64,000 nucleotides of DNA, from NCBI GenBank assembly GCA_963210315.1, contig OY723300.1, positions 930,001-994,000 on the forward strand. Reading direction: 5' to 3'. Under the pieces are notes generated by a model. That model was not told the DNA's origin and searched no databases. It was given only the letters and a program-made list of their open reading frames with translations. This document shows positions 18,889 through 28,501 of this stretch, in pieces; within the stretch, counting starts at the first letter, position 1, and each line of letters begins with the position of its first letter. The stretch is from Rhynchopus euleeides (taxonomy: Eukaryota; Euglenozoa; Diplonemea; Diplonemida; Diplonemidae). Made by a program: the position numbers and the translations under genes.

Positions 18889-20937
18889 ATGCTCTCCGGC
18901 TCACCCACCGGGTCGGGTGAACTGCTGGAGGTGCGTCAGTCATGGGGCGATGTGCCGACGCAGTTTATGACCGTGCGCGTCCCCAGCCCAGCCCCCTCCT
19001 CCATGGCCCGCAGCTCCATCGACATGGCCATCCTGGCCTCCAGCGTCCTCACCAGCGCCTCGCCCCGCCCCGGCCTCCGCAAACGGGCAGGGCTCAAGAT
19101 CCCGGGCAGACGCGTCGTCGTCACCTCCCCGACCCGCACCCACAAATTCCCCATTCTCGCCACGCCTGAGTCGGACAGGCCGGGCAGCGTCTCACCCTCC
19201 CGCACCCTCCGCGCAACCCCTACGGGGGAGGGCAGCGAGTGCTCCTCTCGGCGGCTGCCCCCTGAGGCACCGCCGTCACCCTCTGCCAGCGACAGCGTGG
19301 TGCAGGAGGCACCGCCGCATAGCATGAGCACGCGTTACTGCGAGACCCCCCCGCAGCAGAGGGCTGCTGCAGCCACGACAGTCGAGCTCATCCCACACTC
19401 CCCCGGGGTGACCGCTGCGATATTTGTGGAGGCCCCTACACCCACACCGCAGAGGTCGTCCCGGCGTGGGTCCGCCTCCCCCGATGCCAGCCAGCGCAGC
19501 ATGCAGGGCGCGCCACCGCCCTCCCTGCCTGACTGGGGTGCTGAGGAGGACTGCTGCCCTGCGGGCAGCCCAGAGAGGCTTGCGTATCACTCAGACGGGG
19601 CTTTCTTCGATCCCATCAGGCTGCCAGGCGTGCTGTCGTCTCTCCAGGCGTTGGAGGCTGCGGATGTGCCGCCGGGGTATCGGCAAGGCGAGTCTGCGTC
19701 GGATTCCGCGTTTCGGAAGGAGAATGCGCGTCTGGAGGAGGATGTGCAGCGCGCGAGGGACCGGCTGGCTGACCTGGAGGCACAGCTGAAGGAGAAGCAG
19801 CGCAGCCGGAGCACCTCCCTCAGGAAGCTGCGCTCCGCAGCCCTGATGCTGGGGATGGGTGTGATGGCGAAGCGGAGGTCTGTTTCGCACAGGGGTAGCC
19901 TCCCTCCAGGTTCTGGCGGGGTTGTCCCGGCACCCTCCGCGCAGGTTGTGCTGCAGAGCGAGGAGCTGCGCCGCGAGGTGTTCGTGGATGACATACTGGA
20001 GCCGAAGCGGCATGTCAGGCCGCGGGATCCCGACGTGATGCGGTACTCCATCATGCACAGGTGCGACAGGGGGAAGAACAGGTTCTTCAAGCTGGAGGCG
20101 GATCGCAAGAGGCAGAGGGAGCGAGAAGCTGCGAAGCAGCGGATCGTCGATGCGGCAAGGCAGAGCGCAGCGGATGGCAGCGCAGGAGGAGGGGACCCTG
20201 CAGCGCTGTTCGATGTGAAGTCGGATGCGGGTGCGTCGGAGCTTGAAGGGACTCAGGTGTTGGAGAAGGGGAAGGCCGAAGCCGTGTGTGTCGATGCGGT
20301 GGAGGAGGCGATGAGCAGCCCGGTGAGCAGCGGGGCGCAGCTGGCGAAGATTATGGATGAGGTGTTCGATCTGATCGATACGAATAACGACGGCAATATC
20401 GACATACACGAGGTGAAGGCGTTCACCGACACATTCCCGGATCCGCCGCCGGAATCGAAGCTGAACACCCTGTTCCGAGTTGCGGACAGGGATGGGAGCA
20501 AGACAATCGAGAAGGATGAATTCCTCTCCCTGCTCCGTCTGCTGGAAGGGACGTTGAAAATCCCTGCCACGAAAATGATGGATAACTTCAGGCAGCGCTG
20601 CATTGCGCGGCTCTTTGACTTCCTCGATGTGGACGGGGATGGAGCGCTGTCCATCAACGAGGTGCGCAGCCTGGTCCGCACGCTGCAGCACGACTGCGCC
20701 CAGGTCGGGGACCTGCGGAAGGTGAACATTAAGCTGAACCACACCAACGAGGAGATCAACCAGATGTTCCGCCAGGTTGACGTGGACAACTCGGGGGAGC
20801 TGGACAAGGAGGAGTTTGTCAAGTTCATCAAGACGATCGTCGGGGATGTGCCTGTTTCCCGCGTCACCAGCGCCTTCCTCAAAGGCAGGCAGGTTGCTGA
20901 AGAGCGCATGAGGCTCAAGAAGCTTTGGTTTTCTTAG
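18889..20937 (+). CDS. four-EF-hand calcium-binding protein with long disordered N-terminus
   Basis: 682 aa from ATG 18889. The first about 270 residues are Ser/Pro/Arg-rich and probably disordered. A coiled coil follows at about residues 285-325 (ENARLEEDVQRARDRLADLE) and a basic helical stretch at about 390-430. Four EF-hand loops lie in the C-terminal third: DTNNDGNIDIHE (497-508), DRDGSKTIEKDE (533-544), DVDGDGALSINE (580-591) and DVDNSGELDKEE (631-642). All have acidic residues at positions 1, 3 or 5 and 12, so calcium binding is expected. The start is chosen at the ATG just 3' of a long pyrimidine tract plus CACAG; an in-frame ATG at 18769 lies inside that tract. It is followed by a gene with Sfi1-like helices, a possible centrin-type partner, but that link is speculative. 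Confidence 0.88.
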   Translation: MLSGSPTGSGELLEVRQSWGDVPTQFMTVRVPSPAPSSMARSSIDMAILASSVLTSASPRPGLRKRAGLKIPGRRVVVTSPTRTHKFPILATPESDRPGSVSPSRTLRATPTGEGSECSSRRLPPEAPPSPSASDSVVQEAPPHSMSTRYCETPPQQRAAAATTVELIPHSPGVTAAIFVEAPTPTPQRSSRRGSASPDASQRSMQGAPPPSLPDWGAEEDCCPAGSPERLAYHSDGAFFDPIRLPGVLSSLQALEAADVPPGYRQGESASDSAFRKENARLEEDVQRARDRLADLEAQLKEKQRSRSTSLRKLRSAALMLGMGVMAKRRSVSHRGSLPPGSGGVVPAPSAQVVLQSEELRREVFVDDILEPKRHVRPRDPDVMRYSIMHRCDRGKNRFFKLEADRKRQREREAAKQRIVDAARQSAADGSAGGGDPAALFDVKSDAGASELEGTQVLEKGKAEAVCVDAVEEAMSSPVSSGAQLAKIMDEVFDLIDTNNDGNIDIHEVKAFTDTFPDPPPESKLNTLFRVADRDGSKTIEKDEFLSLLRLLEGTLKIPATKMMDNFRQRCIARLFDFLDVDGDGALSINEVRSLVRTLQHDCAQVGDLRKVNIKLNHTNEEINQMFRQVDVDNSGELDKEEFVKFIKTIVGDVPVSRVTSAFLKGRQVAEERMRLKKLWFS

Positions 20938-21545
20938 CGCGGGATAGTTCCTCCCGGCGACTGCTTTGCTGATGACTGATGGCAAGAGGTGAGTTTGGCA
21001 CAGCTGTGTCGGGTGGTTTGCCAGATGGACAGGGGGGGAGGGGGGGGTTGGCAAGCCAGGTGGTGGGACAGCCCCGAGTTGTACTCTTGTATTTTTAGTT
21101 TCTTTCCACACCGAGAAGGGCGGGGGGGGGGGGCAGGGGGCAGCGGGGGGGGGACACAGGGGAGGGGCCCTGTGAACATGCCTTGTGACATTCTGTGTTT
21201 CTTTGCCATTCTATTTTGTTAAAAACCCCCCCCCCCCCTCTGCCTGGAGACAACAGGCACAGGGGACCTGGGGATGGGAGGGGGTGCGGGGGACATCCCG
21301 GATACAACCTCCCCCTCCCCCCCCTCCCGACCATAGATGCCCAGTTGTGATGAAGGATTGGCTGGCAAACGCCCACAACACCCCACCCCCACCCCCCCCC
21401 TACACCGTTGACCCCCTGCTCCAACTGGCCCTCCCAGGCTGCTGCTTGGGAGTGGGTCCAGGCTCACACTACACCCACACCCCACCACCACCACTGCTTT
21501 GCAGGCGCATCCGCCAGCCCCCCCTCCTGGGTGGGCGCTTCGAGG

Positions 21546-23189
21546 ATGACCATCGAGGAGGCGTACGCTGCCCTGATGCACCGGCGCAGCTTAGAGCACA
21601 GCCTCATCAGCTCTGCGCCGGAGGGAGGCGCCGCAGGGCCGCAACCCCACGGCGACACCCCGCCTGCCTCCGCCGCCACCACCCGACACCACCCCGGCGC
21701 GCTGCTCCCCACCGCTGGCGAGGCGCAACACCACCACCGCAGCCCTGCCTCGTCGCTTCCCCGCCGCCGCATCCCGCGCGATCTGTCGAGCCTGTCTGCA
21801 GAGTCCGCCGCCTCACCCGAGGTGCATGCTGTGTTCGAGCGGGTCGCGGCAGGAGCGGTTGACGTCGCGAAGGCGATCGACCGCCTCGCCGGGCTTTCCC
21901 CCCCCTGGGGCAGGGGCAACCCGGACACCACCGCCACCACCACCACCACGGCGGGCGAGGCGCCCACCTCCCCCGAGGCGACGCCTAGCTCCGCCTCGCT
22001 CCTCTCCACGACGTCGCCTGCCGCGTCTGCCGCGCTGCAGCTCGAAACCCTGCAGTTCAGGCATGCGCTTCGGAGGAGGCGCAGCCCCGATGGGGTATCG
22101 CCATACGGCACCACCGCCACCACACCCACGCCGCAGCAGCCGCGGCGGCGTGGAGGTGGAGGTGGAGGGGGGAGTCGTTCGCCCGAGAGGGATGAGGTGG
22201 CGTCGCGCATGCTGCGGCACGCCGAAGGCGTTGCGATGAGCGAGGCGGCGCATGCGGTGGACCACTCCGCCCTGGTGTCGCGGTGCTTCGAGAGGGTGAA
22301 AGTGATGCGGCGCTTCATGAGGAGGTGGCGCGACGCATGCAGGCTGGCGCAGTTCGCCGCGCGCACCACGATGCGCAGGGCAGTGGCGCATTGGAGGCGT
22401 GCCGCAGCCCTGCGATGCCACAGGAGATATGTCTCAGAGCAGCGCCACCGCGCAGCCGACCCGCGCTGGTCGGAGGCACCGCGCAGTGGGAGCAAACCGC
22501 AGCGGCCTGCAGTGGGGTGGCGGCGCAGCCAGCGCAGTGGCCAGCCTGCCGTGGCCCCGCAGGCGCCGCGGCAGAAGGCGATGGTGCGGGATGTGGCGAC
22601 GGAGTGGCGGAGGGATCACAACGGGGTGCAGTACCGCGTGGCCTGCGACGAGGTGCAGTCCGCCCTGCAGGCGGCGGGGGCCGGGCAGGGCACCACCCCG
22701 CCCCCCGGGCCCCCCCCGCCCGGGCTGGTGTCCCCGGCAACGCCCTTCCCCGCCACGGCGAGCGCCTCGCGGCACCGGCGCTGCTCCGCGTCCCCCAGCC
22801 TCGCCTCCTCCGCAGAGTACGGCTCGCCGTCCCCACGCGCGGTGCACCAGCTCCCCGCGCCCTACCTCTATAGGTCCTCAGGAGGGGGGGGTGCAGGGGA
22901 TGGCAGCAGCAGCGGTGGTGCGACAGGCGTGCGGCACGCTGGGGGAGTCCCTCGGTATGGGGAGGAGGAGGAGGCGGAGGAGGAAGGGGTGGAGGCGCTG
23001 TATCGAGGTGGTGGTGGTGGTGGGGGCGATGCGCCGTCCATCACGGAGTGTATGCGGAAGAATTATAGCATTGCGGCGTGCAGCGCGTTTGTCTCCGTGA
23101 TGGAGGCGAAGGTGAAGCATTCTGCGCTTCTCAGGTGGAAGGCGCGTGCCGCGCACAGGCGGCGGAGGCACACGATACAGCAGGTGTAG
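21546..23189 (+). CDS. basic protein with Sfi1-like WR helices, function unknown
   Basis: 547 aa. The N-terminal half is low-complexity (Pro/Thr/Ala/Ser with His and Gly runs). Residues about 235-305 are a strongly helical basic segment with Trp-Arg pairs, RRWRDACRLAQF (Trp261) and VAHWRRAAALRCHRR (Trp283), 22 residues apart. This recalls Sfi1-type centrin-binding repeats, and a further LLRWKARAAHRRRRH stands near the C-terminus. There are too few repeats to be sure. The frame is open upstream to 21408, but a good acceptor (CCACCACTGCTTTGCAG, about 21504) lies 5' of ATG 21546 and supports that start. GC content and Pro/Arg composition are extreme. A real gene is likely because the frame is long and the helical region is ordered. 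Confidence 0.6.
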   Translation: MTIEEAYAALMHRRSLEHSLISSAPEGGAAGPQPHGDTPPASAATTRHHPGALLPTAGEAQHHHRSPASSLPRRRIPRDLSSLSAESAASPEVHAVFERVAAGAVDVAKAIDRLAGLSPPWGRGNPDTTATTTTTAGEAPTSPEATPSSASLLSTTSPAASAALQLETLQFRHALRRRRSPDGVSPYGTTATTPTPQQPRRRGGGGGGGSRSPERDEVASRMLRHAEGVAMSEAAHAVDHSALVSRCFERVKVMRRFMRRWRDACRLAQFAARTTMRRAVAHWRRAAALRCHRRYVSEQRHRAADPRWSEAPRSGSKPQRPAVGWRRSQRSGQPAVAPQAPRQKAMVRDVATEWRRDHNGVQYRVACDEVQSALQAAGAGQGTTPPPGPPPPGLVSPATPFPATASASRHRRCSASPSLASSAEYGSPSPRAVHQLPAPYLYRSSGGGGAGDGSSSGGATGVRHAGGVPRYGEEEEAEEEGVEALYRGGGGGGGDAPSITECMRKNYSIAACSAFVSVMEAKVKHSALLRWKARAAHRRRRHTIQQV

Positions 23190-24240
23190 CGCGGTGGCTC
23201 TGAAGGGTTTTTGGTGAGAGAGAGGAGGGTTGATGTGATGGCACCGCCCTAGAAGAGAGAGAGAGTGGTGTGACGCAACGGGGTTGTCTGGTGGTGTGCG
23301 TGTTGGCGCCGAACCCACTGATTGAGAGTCCATCACATCGCTTCTTTTGCATCTAAGGGGAGAGAGAGAGAGGTTGCTCTGATGTTGCTTCAGGATGGCC
23401 TCCTCCAGAATTTTCTCCGGCATGTCGTATCACCCGTGTGTCTGCACCGCTGTAAAAAGGCCCAATGCGAGTGTGCGTCGGCAGTGGGGATCGCGCCAAG
23501 GCAGCGGCTGCGCGTTGCGATGATCTGCCTGCGGAGAGGCAGAAATGTTGCTGGGTGCTGTGCAGGCGCCACACCAGGTTGGGCTGTTGCAGCCTCTCCT
23601 GAAATATATAAAACCGGTGTCGGGTTTTACTGGCACCGCTCCCCCTCCCGATCCAGCGTGCCGCCGACATCTTTTTTCCCCCAGGAAACGCCTGCGGAAA
23701 ATGGTTCATGTGTCCGTGTTGCTGCGGAAGCTAGATTGATTAGATGAGTAACAATGGTGGCGGAGTGGGGGAATAGGTGGGAGGGGAGGTGGCGGGGGCC
23801 CTGTTTTCCCGCATTTCTGAATGCGGGTCGCGTGCCAGCTTGCAGGGTCGGGGGGAAAGAGGAGGGGGGGCAGTGGCGACGGGCGATGGGGGTTTTGTGT
23901 GTCCGTTTTGTTGTTCCTTTCAGCACACTTCGATGTGGGGCGGAAGGTGTCACTCCGCACAGTGCTTTTTGTGTTTGTGTTCATACCCTTGTGACTCCCC
24001 ACTCACAGCCTCAGGCCCTCGCAGAGGTGTGGGTGATGTGTCCACGCTTGAGTAGGTCCTACTCCTACCCTGCACTTCAGCAGATGCGTGTGGTGGAAGC
24101 GTCAGCTCGAGAAGGAGTAATGAAATGGACGGAACTGGCGACGGGGTCTGTATTTTTTCTGTGCAACACCAACCGTGTGCCTGAACGAGGGGGGTTTTCA
24201 AACGTGCCTCATTCATGCAGGCGCACCGCAGCGTGCAACA
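23190..24240. other. intergenic, 5' flank of adenylate cyclase
   Basis: Contains GA-rich microsatellite runs (about 23250 and 23360), a TATA-like ATATATAAAACC at about 23605 and an acceptor-like TCATTCATGCAG 30 bp before the next ATG. No gene is recognised. Confidence 0.5.
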
Positions 24241-26307
24241 ATGGCGATGGGTTGGGTCGAAGGAGTGGTCTCGATGGACGGGAGGCTGCAGGGCAAGGCG
24301 CGCAGCGACAGGCGGCTGATGTTCTTGACGAGCATCATGTGCGGTGCTGTGCAGCTTGTCTTGCTTCTGGCAGCGCCACGGTGGCCACTTCTGACCTTCT
24401 TTGTGGCGTTGGTGTTCCTCTGCAACCTCCTGATCGCTGTGCTGTGCGTATGCCGTGTGCCCCTGACACACAACATCATCCGAATCTACATCGTAATATG
24501 TGCCCTGGTGGTCGCGATGGTCGATCTCAACATGCGGACAATCGGGGCCCAGCCTGTGTGGAGTCTGTTCGTGCTGCTCGCAGATCTGTCGCTGGTGGTC
24601 GGTCTCGGGAGGCGGTTCGCAACAGGGCTGGCGGCAGCCGCATCTCTGTGGATTGTCATCATGGGAGCAGAGAATGTCCTGCGCTTCGGGCTGTACGACC
24701 TGCCTGGATCGGCACCGGACTCACTCAGGTGGGAGCGTCTGCAGGCGGCTGTGCAGTGTGCCCACCCACCGTGTTCCGAAACAGCATTCTCAGGATTTAA
24801 CGATGTTCAAGGCGTCTTGCTAGTGCTGCTTGTCGACTTCATCGCTACACGCGGGTTTGCAGAGTCTGCCGAGAGGGAGAAGGCGGCCATGACACGGACC
24901 ATCGGGACTGTGGAGGCGATTGCACAGCTTCTGGCGGGGTACGACGTCGACACCGTGGCGGAGATGCTGCAGGAGGCGGAGGCGGAGGGGCGGCTGCCTG
25001 CAGCGATGCACGAGGCGCTTTGGAGGCTGGAACAGAACCTGCGTGCGTACCGGCCGTACCTGCCTGCCATGCTGCTGGAGGAGCAGCAGCAGCCTGACAG
25101 TGCTAGGCTGTCGGTGTATTTGCCTGCAGCTGTATCGTCTGCACCCGGTACGAAGAGCGACCACGCGGCAGTTGTGTTCACCGACATCTGTGCGTCTACA
25201 TCGATGTGGGAATCGGCGCCCGAAGCGATGAAGAAATCAATGGTGGTGCACAACATGGTCATGCGATCTGCGCTGTCTGCGTGGGACGGGTACGAAGTGA
25301 AGACGATCGGGGACTCCTTCATGGTTGCGTTCAAGGATGCACATGCGGGTGTCTGTTTCGGGCTTGCCGTGCAGGAGAACCTGCTTGCGGCGGAGTGGCC
25401 TGCTGCGCTGCTGCAGGTCGGGATTTGCCACCCGACAGAGCTGTGGGGCGGGCTGACAGTTCGTATCGGAGTGAACGAAGGTCCTGTGACGCTGGAGACG
25501 AGCACGCTGACCGGGCGTGTGGACTACTTCGGACACACGGTGAATGTAGCTGCTCGCCTCGAGTCTGCGTGTGTGCCTGGTGCAGTTGCGGTGCCTGCCG
25601 AGCTGTGGGCAAGTGTGCGGGGCGTGTCCGGATGTGTCGGCGCGTATGCAGGCGACGCAGTGCCCACCAACCTGAAGGGTGTGAGCGAGCCTGTGCCTGT
25701 GTGTTGCGTGTGGCCTGCCTGCCTGCAGCGGCGCGAGGGCCGTCCTCTGCAGGCGCCTCCACCGTCCAGCAACGGGTCGCGTGGCTCGCAGGGCAGCGAT
25801 AATGTGCTGATGATGTGTGGCAACTCACGCCATGATGCGACTGTCGCCGCAACCACACTCAGCAGCATGTCTCTGGGAAAGATCGACAGCGCGCTGGCGG
25901 GGATAGTGCCACTGCTGGAACAGAGCGGTGGTGTGCTGCTGTCGCTGCTCGGAAACAACTTCTTCATCGGGTGGAATGTCGGCAAGAAGAGGGCGGCACA
26001 CGCGGAGAGCGCACTGCGGTTTGGACAGCGCATGCTGCAGCACGGCGAAGGGCAGACGGTGGCGACGCTTGGCATCGCGAGCGGGCCTGTCGAGCACGGG
26101 GACGTGGGGACGGCACATCAGCGCTTCGTGACTGCGTCAGGCGCTGCTGTGGAGGCGAGCCTTGCGCTGCGCCGTCTGGCACTGTCGATGCACATGCGGT
26201 GCCTGTACACTGCGGAGGCACCACCGGGTGCTGTGCGCGAAATGCTGTGCGCCACAAAGGCGCGCGTGCCGGACGACGGCACCACGGTGTACGAGGTGCA
26301 GAAGTAG
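24241..26307 (+). CDS. membrane class III adenylate cyclase with degenerate second cyclase domain
   Basis: 688 aa. About six hydrophobic helices occupy residues 25-215 (e.g. TFFVALVFLCNLLIAVLCVC), followed by a helical linker. The class III catalytic domain spans about 305-470: metal Asp315 (VFTDI), Lys354 and metal Asp358 (EVKTIGDSF), Asp428 in DYFGHTVN, Asn435 and Arg439. The 428/435/439 spacing equals that of mammalian adenylyl cyclase C2. The Lys/Asp pair specifies ATP, so the product should be cAMP. All catalytic residues lie in one chain, so a homodimer is expected. Residues about 540-670 resemble a second cyclase fold (LLSLLGNNFFIGWN, VATLGIASGPVEHGDVG) without the metal and transition-state residues, probably regulatory. 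ATG 24241 follows a pyrimidine-rich CAG acceptor. Confidence 0.92.
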   Translation: MAMGWVEGVVSMDGRLQGKARSDRRLMFLTSIMCGAVQLVLLLAAPRWPLLTFFVALVFLCNLLIAVLCVCRVPLTHNIIRIYIVICALVVAMVDLNMRTIGAQPVWSLFVLLADLSLVVGLGRRFATGLAAAASLWIVIMGAENVLRFGLYDLPGSAPDSLRWERLQAAVQCAHPPCSETAFSGFNDVQGVLLVLLVDFIATRGFAESAEREKAAMTRTIGTVEAIAQLLAGYDVDTVAEMLQEAEAEGRLPAAMHEALWRLEQNLRAYRPYLPAMLLEEQQQPDSARLSVYLPAAVSSAPGTKSDHAAVVFTDICASTSMWESAPEAMKKSMVVHNMVMRSALSAWDGYEVKTIGDSFMVAFKDAHAGVCFGLAVQENLLAAEWPAALLQVGICHPTELWGGLTVRIGVNEGPVTLETSTLTGRVDYFGHTVNVAARLESACVPGAVAVPAELWASVRGVSGCVGAYAGDAVPTNLKGVSEPVPVCCVWPACLQRREGRPLQAPPPSSNGSRGSQGSDNVLMMCGNSRHDATVAATTLSSMSLGKIDSALAGIVPLLEQSGGVLLSLLGNNFFIGWNVGKKRAAHAESALRFGQRMLQHGEGQTVATLGIASGPVEHGDVGTAHQRFVTASGAAVEASLALRRLALSMHMRCLYTAEAPPGAVREMLCATKARVPDDGTTVYEVQK

Positions 26308-26617
26308 ACCCCGCTGAAGCATGCTGTGCCCGCCTCCTGCCGACAACAGTTTATCTCACTAACTGTTCCAAACAAGAACATGACCGCTTCGGCAGCAACC
26401 CAGAACAACCAATGCCAGACGACCTCACCCAGTGGCTTCCGCCCTGTCTAAGTGTCGGGCCTTCGCCGTGTCGTGTTGTCTCTGTGGCGCCTCTTTCGTC
26501 GGCATGGCTCACTCATCCACCTGTGCGAAGGTGGATCCCCCCCCTTGGTAACGGATTTGACGAGAGCGAGCAACACTTCCTTCCCTGCATCCCCCCCCCC
26601 CCCCCTAGGGCTAAGTT
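26308..26617. other. 3' flank of cyclase, no gene
   Basis: Ends in a C-run and CTAGGGCTAAGTT (about 26605-26617). That block recurs inverted at about 27839-27850, bracketing the foldback cluster. Confidence 0.4.
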
Positions 26618-27287
26618 CACGGTGGGATCTTGTAAATTTTACATGTAAAAATACTGATTTTTACATGTATTATACATGTATAATACTTGCATGTCAACTA
26701 TTATACATGTATAATACATGTATATGCCTGAAATATACATGTAAAATACATGTATAATAGTTGCATGTCAACTATTATACATGTATTTTTACTTGATATA
26801 CATGTATTTTACATGTATATTTCATGCATTTACATGTATTTTACATGTATAATACTTGTCATGCAAGTATTATACATGTAAAATACTTGCATGACAAGTA
26901 AAATACTTGCATGCAAGTAAAATACATGTATTTTACTTGCATGCAAGTATTTTACTTGTCATGCAAGTATTATACATGTATTTTACTTGTCGTGCAAGTA
27001 TTTTACATGTATAATACTTGCATGACAAGTATTATACATGTAAAATACATGTAAATGCATGAAATATACATGTAAAATACATGTATATCAAGTAAAAATA
27101 CATGTATAATAGTTGACATGCAACTATTATACATGTATTTTTGCTTGATATACATGTATTTTACATGTATATTTCAGGCATTTACATGTATTATACATGT
27201 ATAATAGTTGACATGCAAGTATTATACATGTATAATACATGTAAAAATCGGTATTTTTACATGTAAAATTTACAAGATCCCACCGTG
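26618..27287. mobile_element. 670-bp foldback element made of TACATGTA words
   Basis: Near-perfect inverted repeat over its whole length. It starts CACGGTGGGATCTTGTAAAT and ends ATTTACAAGATCCCACCGTG, with the two arms meeting near 26950. The interior is almost only TACATGTA, TATACATGTATA and TTGCATGCAA words, strongly AT-rich in a GC-rich genome. It has no coding capacity. The 23-bp end sequence occurs again alone at 28561-28583, suggesting a family. As DNA or RNA it would form one very long hairpin or many small cruciforms. Confidence 0.88.
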
Positions 27288-27291
27288 TTGG

Positions 27292-27850
27292 CGTGATACG
27301 TGATACGTATCGCGTATCAGATACGTATCACGTATCACATGTCGCGTCTCGCGTATCACTGAATGGGGTCAGTGTTTTCGGTCCCCATACACAGGAGCCA
27401 GCAGATTGCCTTTCAGGGGGTCTGGGGGGCGGAGCCCCCCAGCCGCCGGAGGCCACGGTAGTGAACATATGTTCTCAGGCTGACTTCAGTCAAGCACCTG
27501 GCCAAATTCGGTGGGTCATTGGGACAATAGTTCGGAATCGCCCTGCTCCCTGGGCCCTGGGCCCAGGGGGCAGGGGCAGATCAGAAATAATATTCTGGTA
27601 GGGCAGGCTGGTCAGGCCTGCCCTACCAAGGTTTCGGACTGAAATTAAATAGGTGGGGCAGCTGCCCTACCTGCCTGACCAGGCACGAGATCACTGAACA
27701 CCTTATCCGGACGCCGTGTCGGATCCGTGTCTAGAAAGTGGATCGGGGGCACGCCTGCCGGATCAGCGCCGTTGCCGTATCGGATACGTATCACGTATCG
27801 CCCCCGCCAAAAAGGTGCTCTGAAACGCGTATCATGCCAACTTAGCCCTA
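27292..27850. repeat. composite block with GATACGTATC ends
   Basis: The left end (27292-27357) and right end (27776-27836) carry clustered GATACGTATC / CGTATCACGTATC palindromes in inverted arrangement. The interior holds hairpin motif copy 2 (27415-27469), a CCCTGGGCCC palindrome and GTAGGGCAGGC/GCCTGCCCTAC palindromes (about 27597-27690). It looks like a small foldback element nested beside the TACATGTA element. Confidence 0.55.
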
Positions 27851-28501
27851 CTGGGGGGGGCTAAATAGAAGCCCCCCCCCCCTTGTATTCGGCGTAGGAT
27901 CGAGTTTTTTTGGGGGTTTTCGAGGGCCCAAAATTTTAGGCAATTTTTGCAGTGGGTGGCCAAATAGAAGGGGGGGGTCAAATACAAGGGGGGGGGGGGG
28001 GGCTTGTATTCGGCGGAAGCCGAATTTTCCAAATTTTGGTGAATTTTGCCCCAGGTGACCTTGTGGAATCGCGATTTTCGCCTTCCATTGCACTATTCGG
28101 AATCTGTGCGGATCGTGGTGGGGTCATTTTGTGGGTGGAGGTGCCAAGTTTGACCCATGAAATGTGGGTCTGGTTTGGGTCCTGATAATGGGAGGATATT
28201 CCCGGGAGTCAGCCACCTGCGAGGACCCCCACACTGGTGTCCAAAAACCCGTTCCTTTGAATGTTTGGATTCCGTGCGGACCGCAGTGGGGTCATTTTGA
28301 CCATGGGGTGCCTGTTATGACTGGAAAAACAGGTTGAAAATTTGAAATTTGGCTGAAATTCGGCTTCCGCCGAATACAAGCCCCCCCCCCTTGTATTCGG
28401 CGAAAAATTTTATGGATTTCGAATTTTCAGACCCCCCCCTTCTAATCGCCCCCCCCCCCTTGTATTTGACCCCCCCCTTCTATTTAGCCCCCCCCAGTAG
28501 G
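27847..28501. mobile_element. 655-bp element with about 160-bp inverted arms
   Basis: The left arm (CCTACTGGGG, GGGGGCTAAATAGAAG, CCCTTGTATTCGGC, then a G-run and CTTGTATTCGGCGGAAGCC) and the right arm (GGCTTCCGCCGAATACAAG, C-runs, CTTCTATTTAGCC, CCCCAGTAGG) are reverse complements. The centre (28046-28344) has TTTGACCCATGAAATGTGGG-type sequence and no gene. It resembles a MITE. Confidence 0.75.

Noticed and set aside
19591..21111. 506-aa open frame on the minus strand
   Set aside because: It lies antisense to the four-EF-hand gene; composition mirrors the GC-rich third positions of that gene and contains no domain.
26640..27270. Direct-repeat look of the TACATGTA region considered as a CRISPR-like array
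   Set aside because: Units are overlapping palindromes within one large inverted repeat; no constant spacer length, and the genome is eukaryotic.
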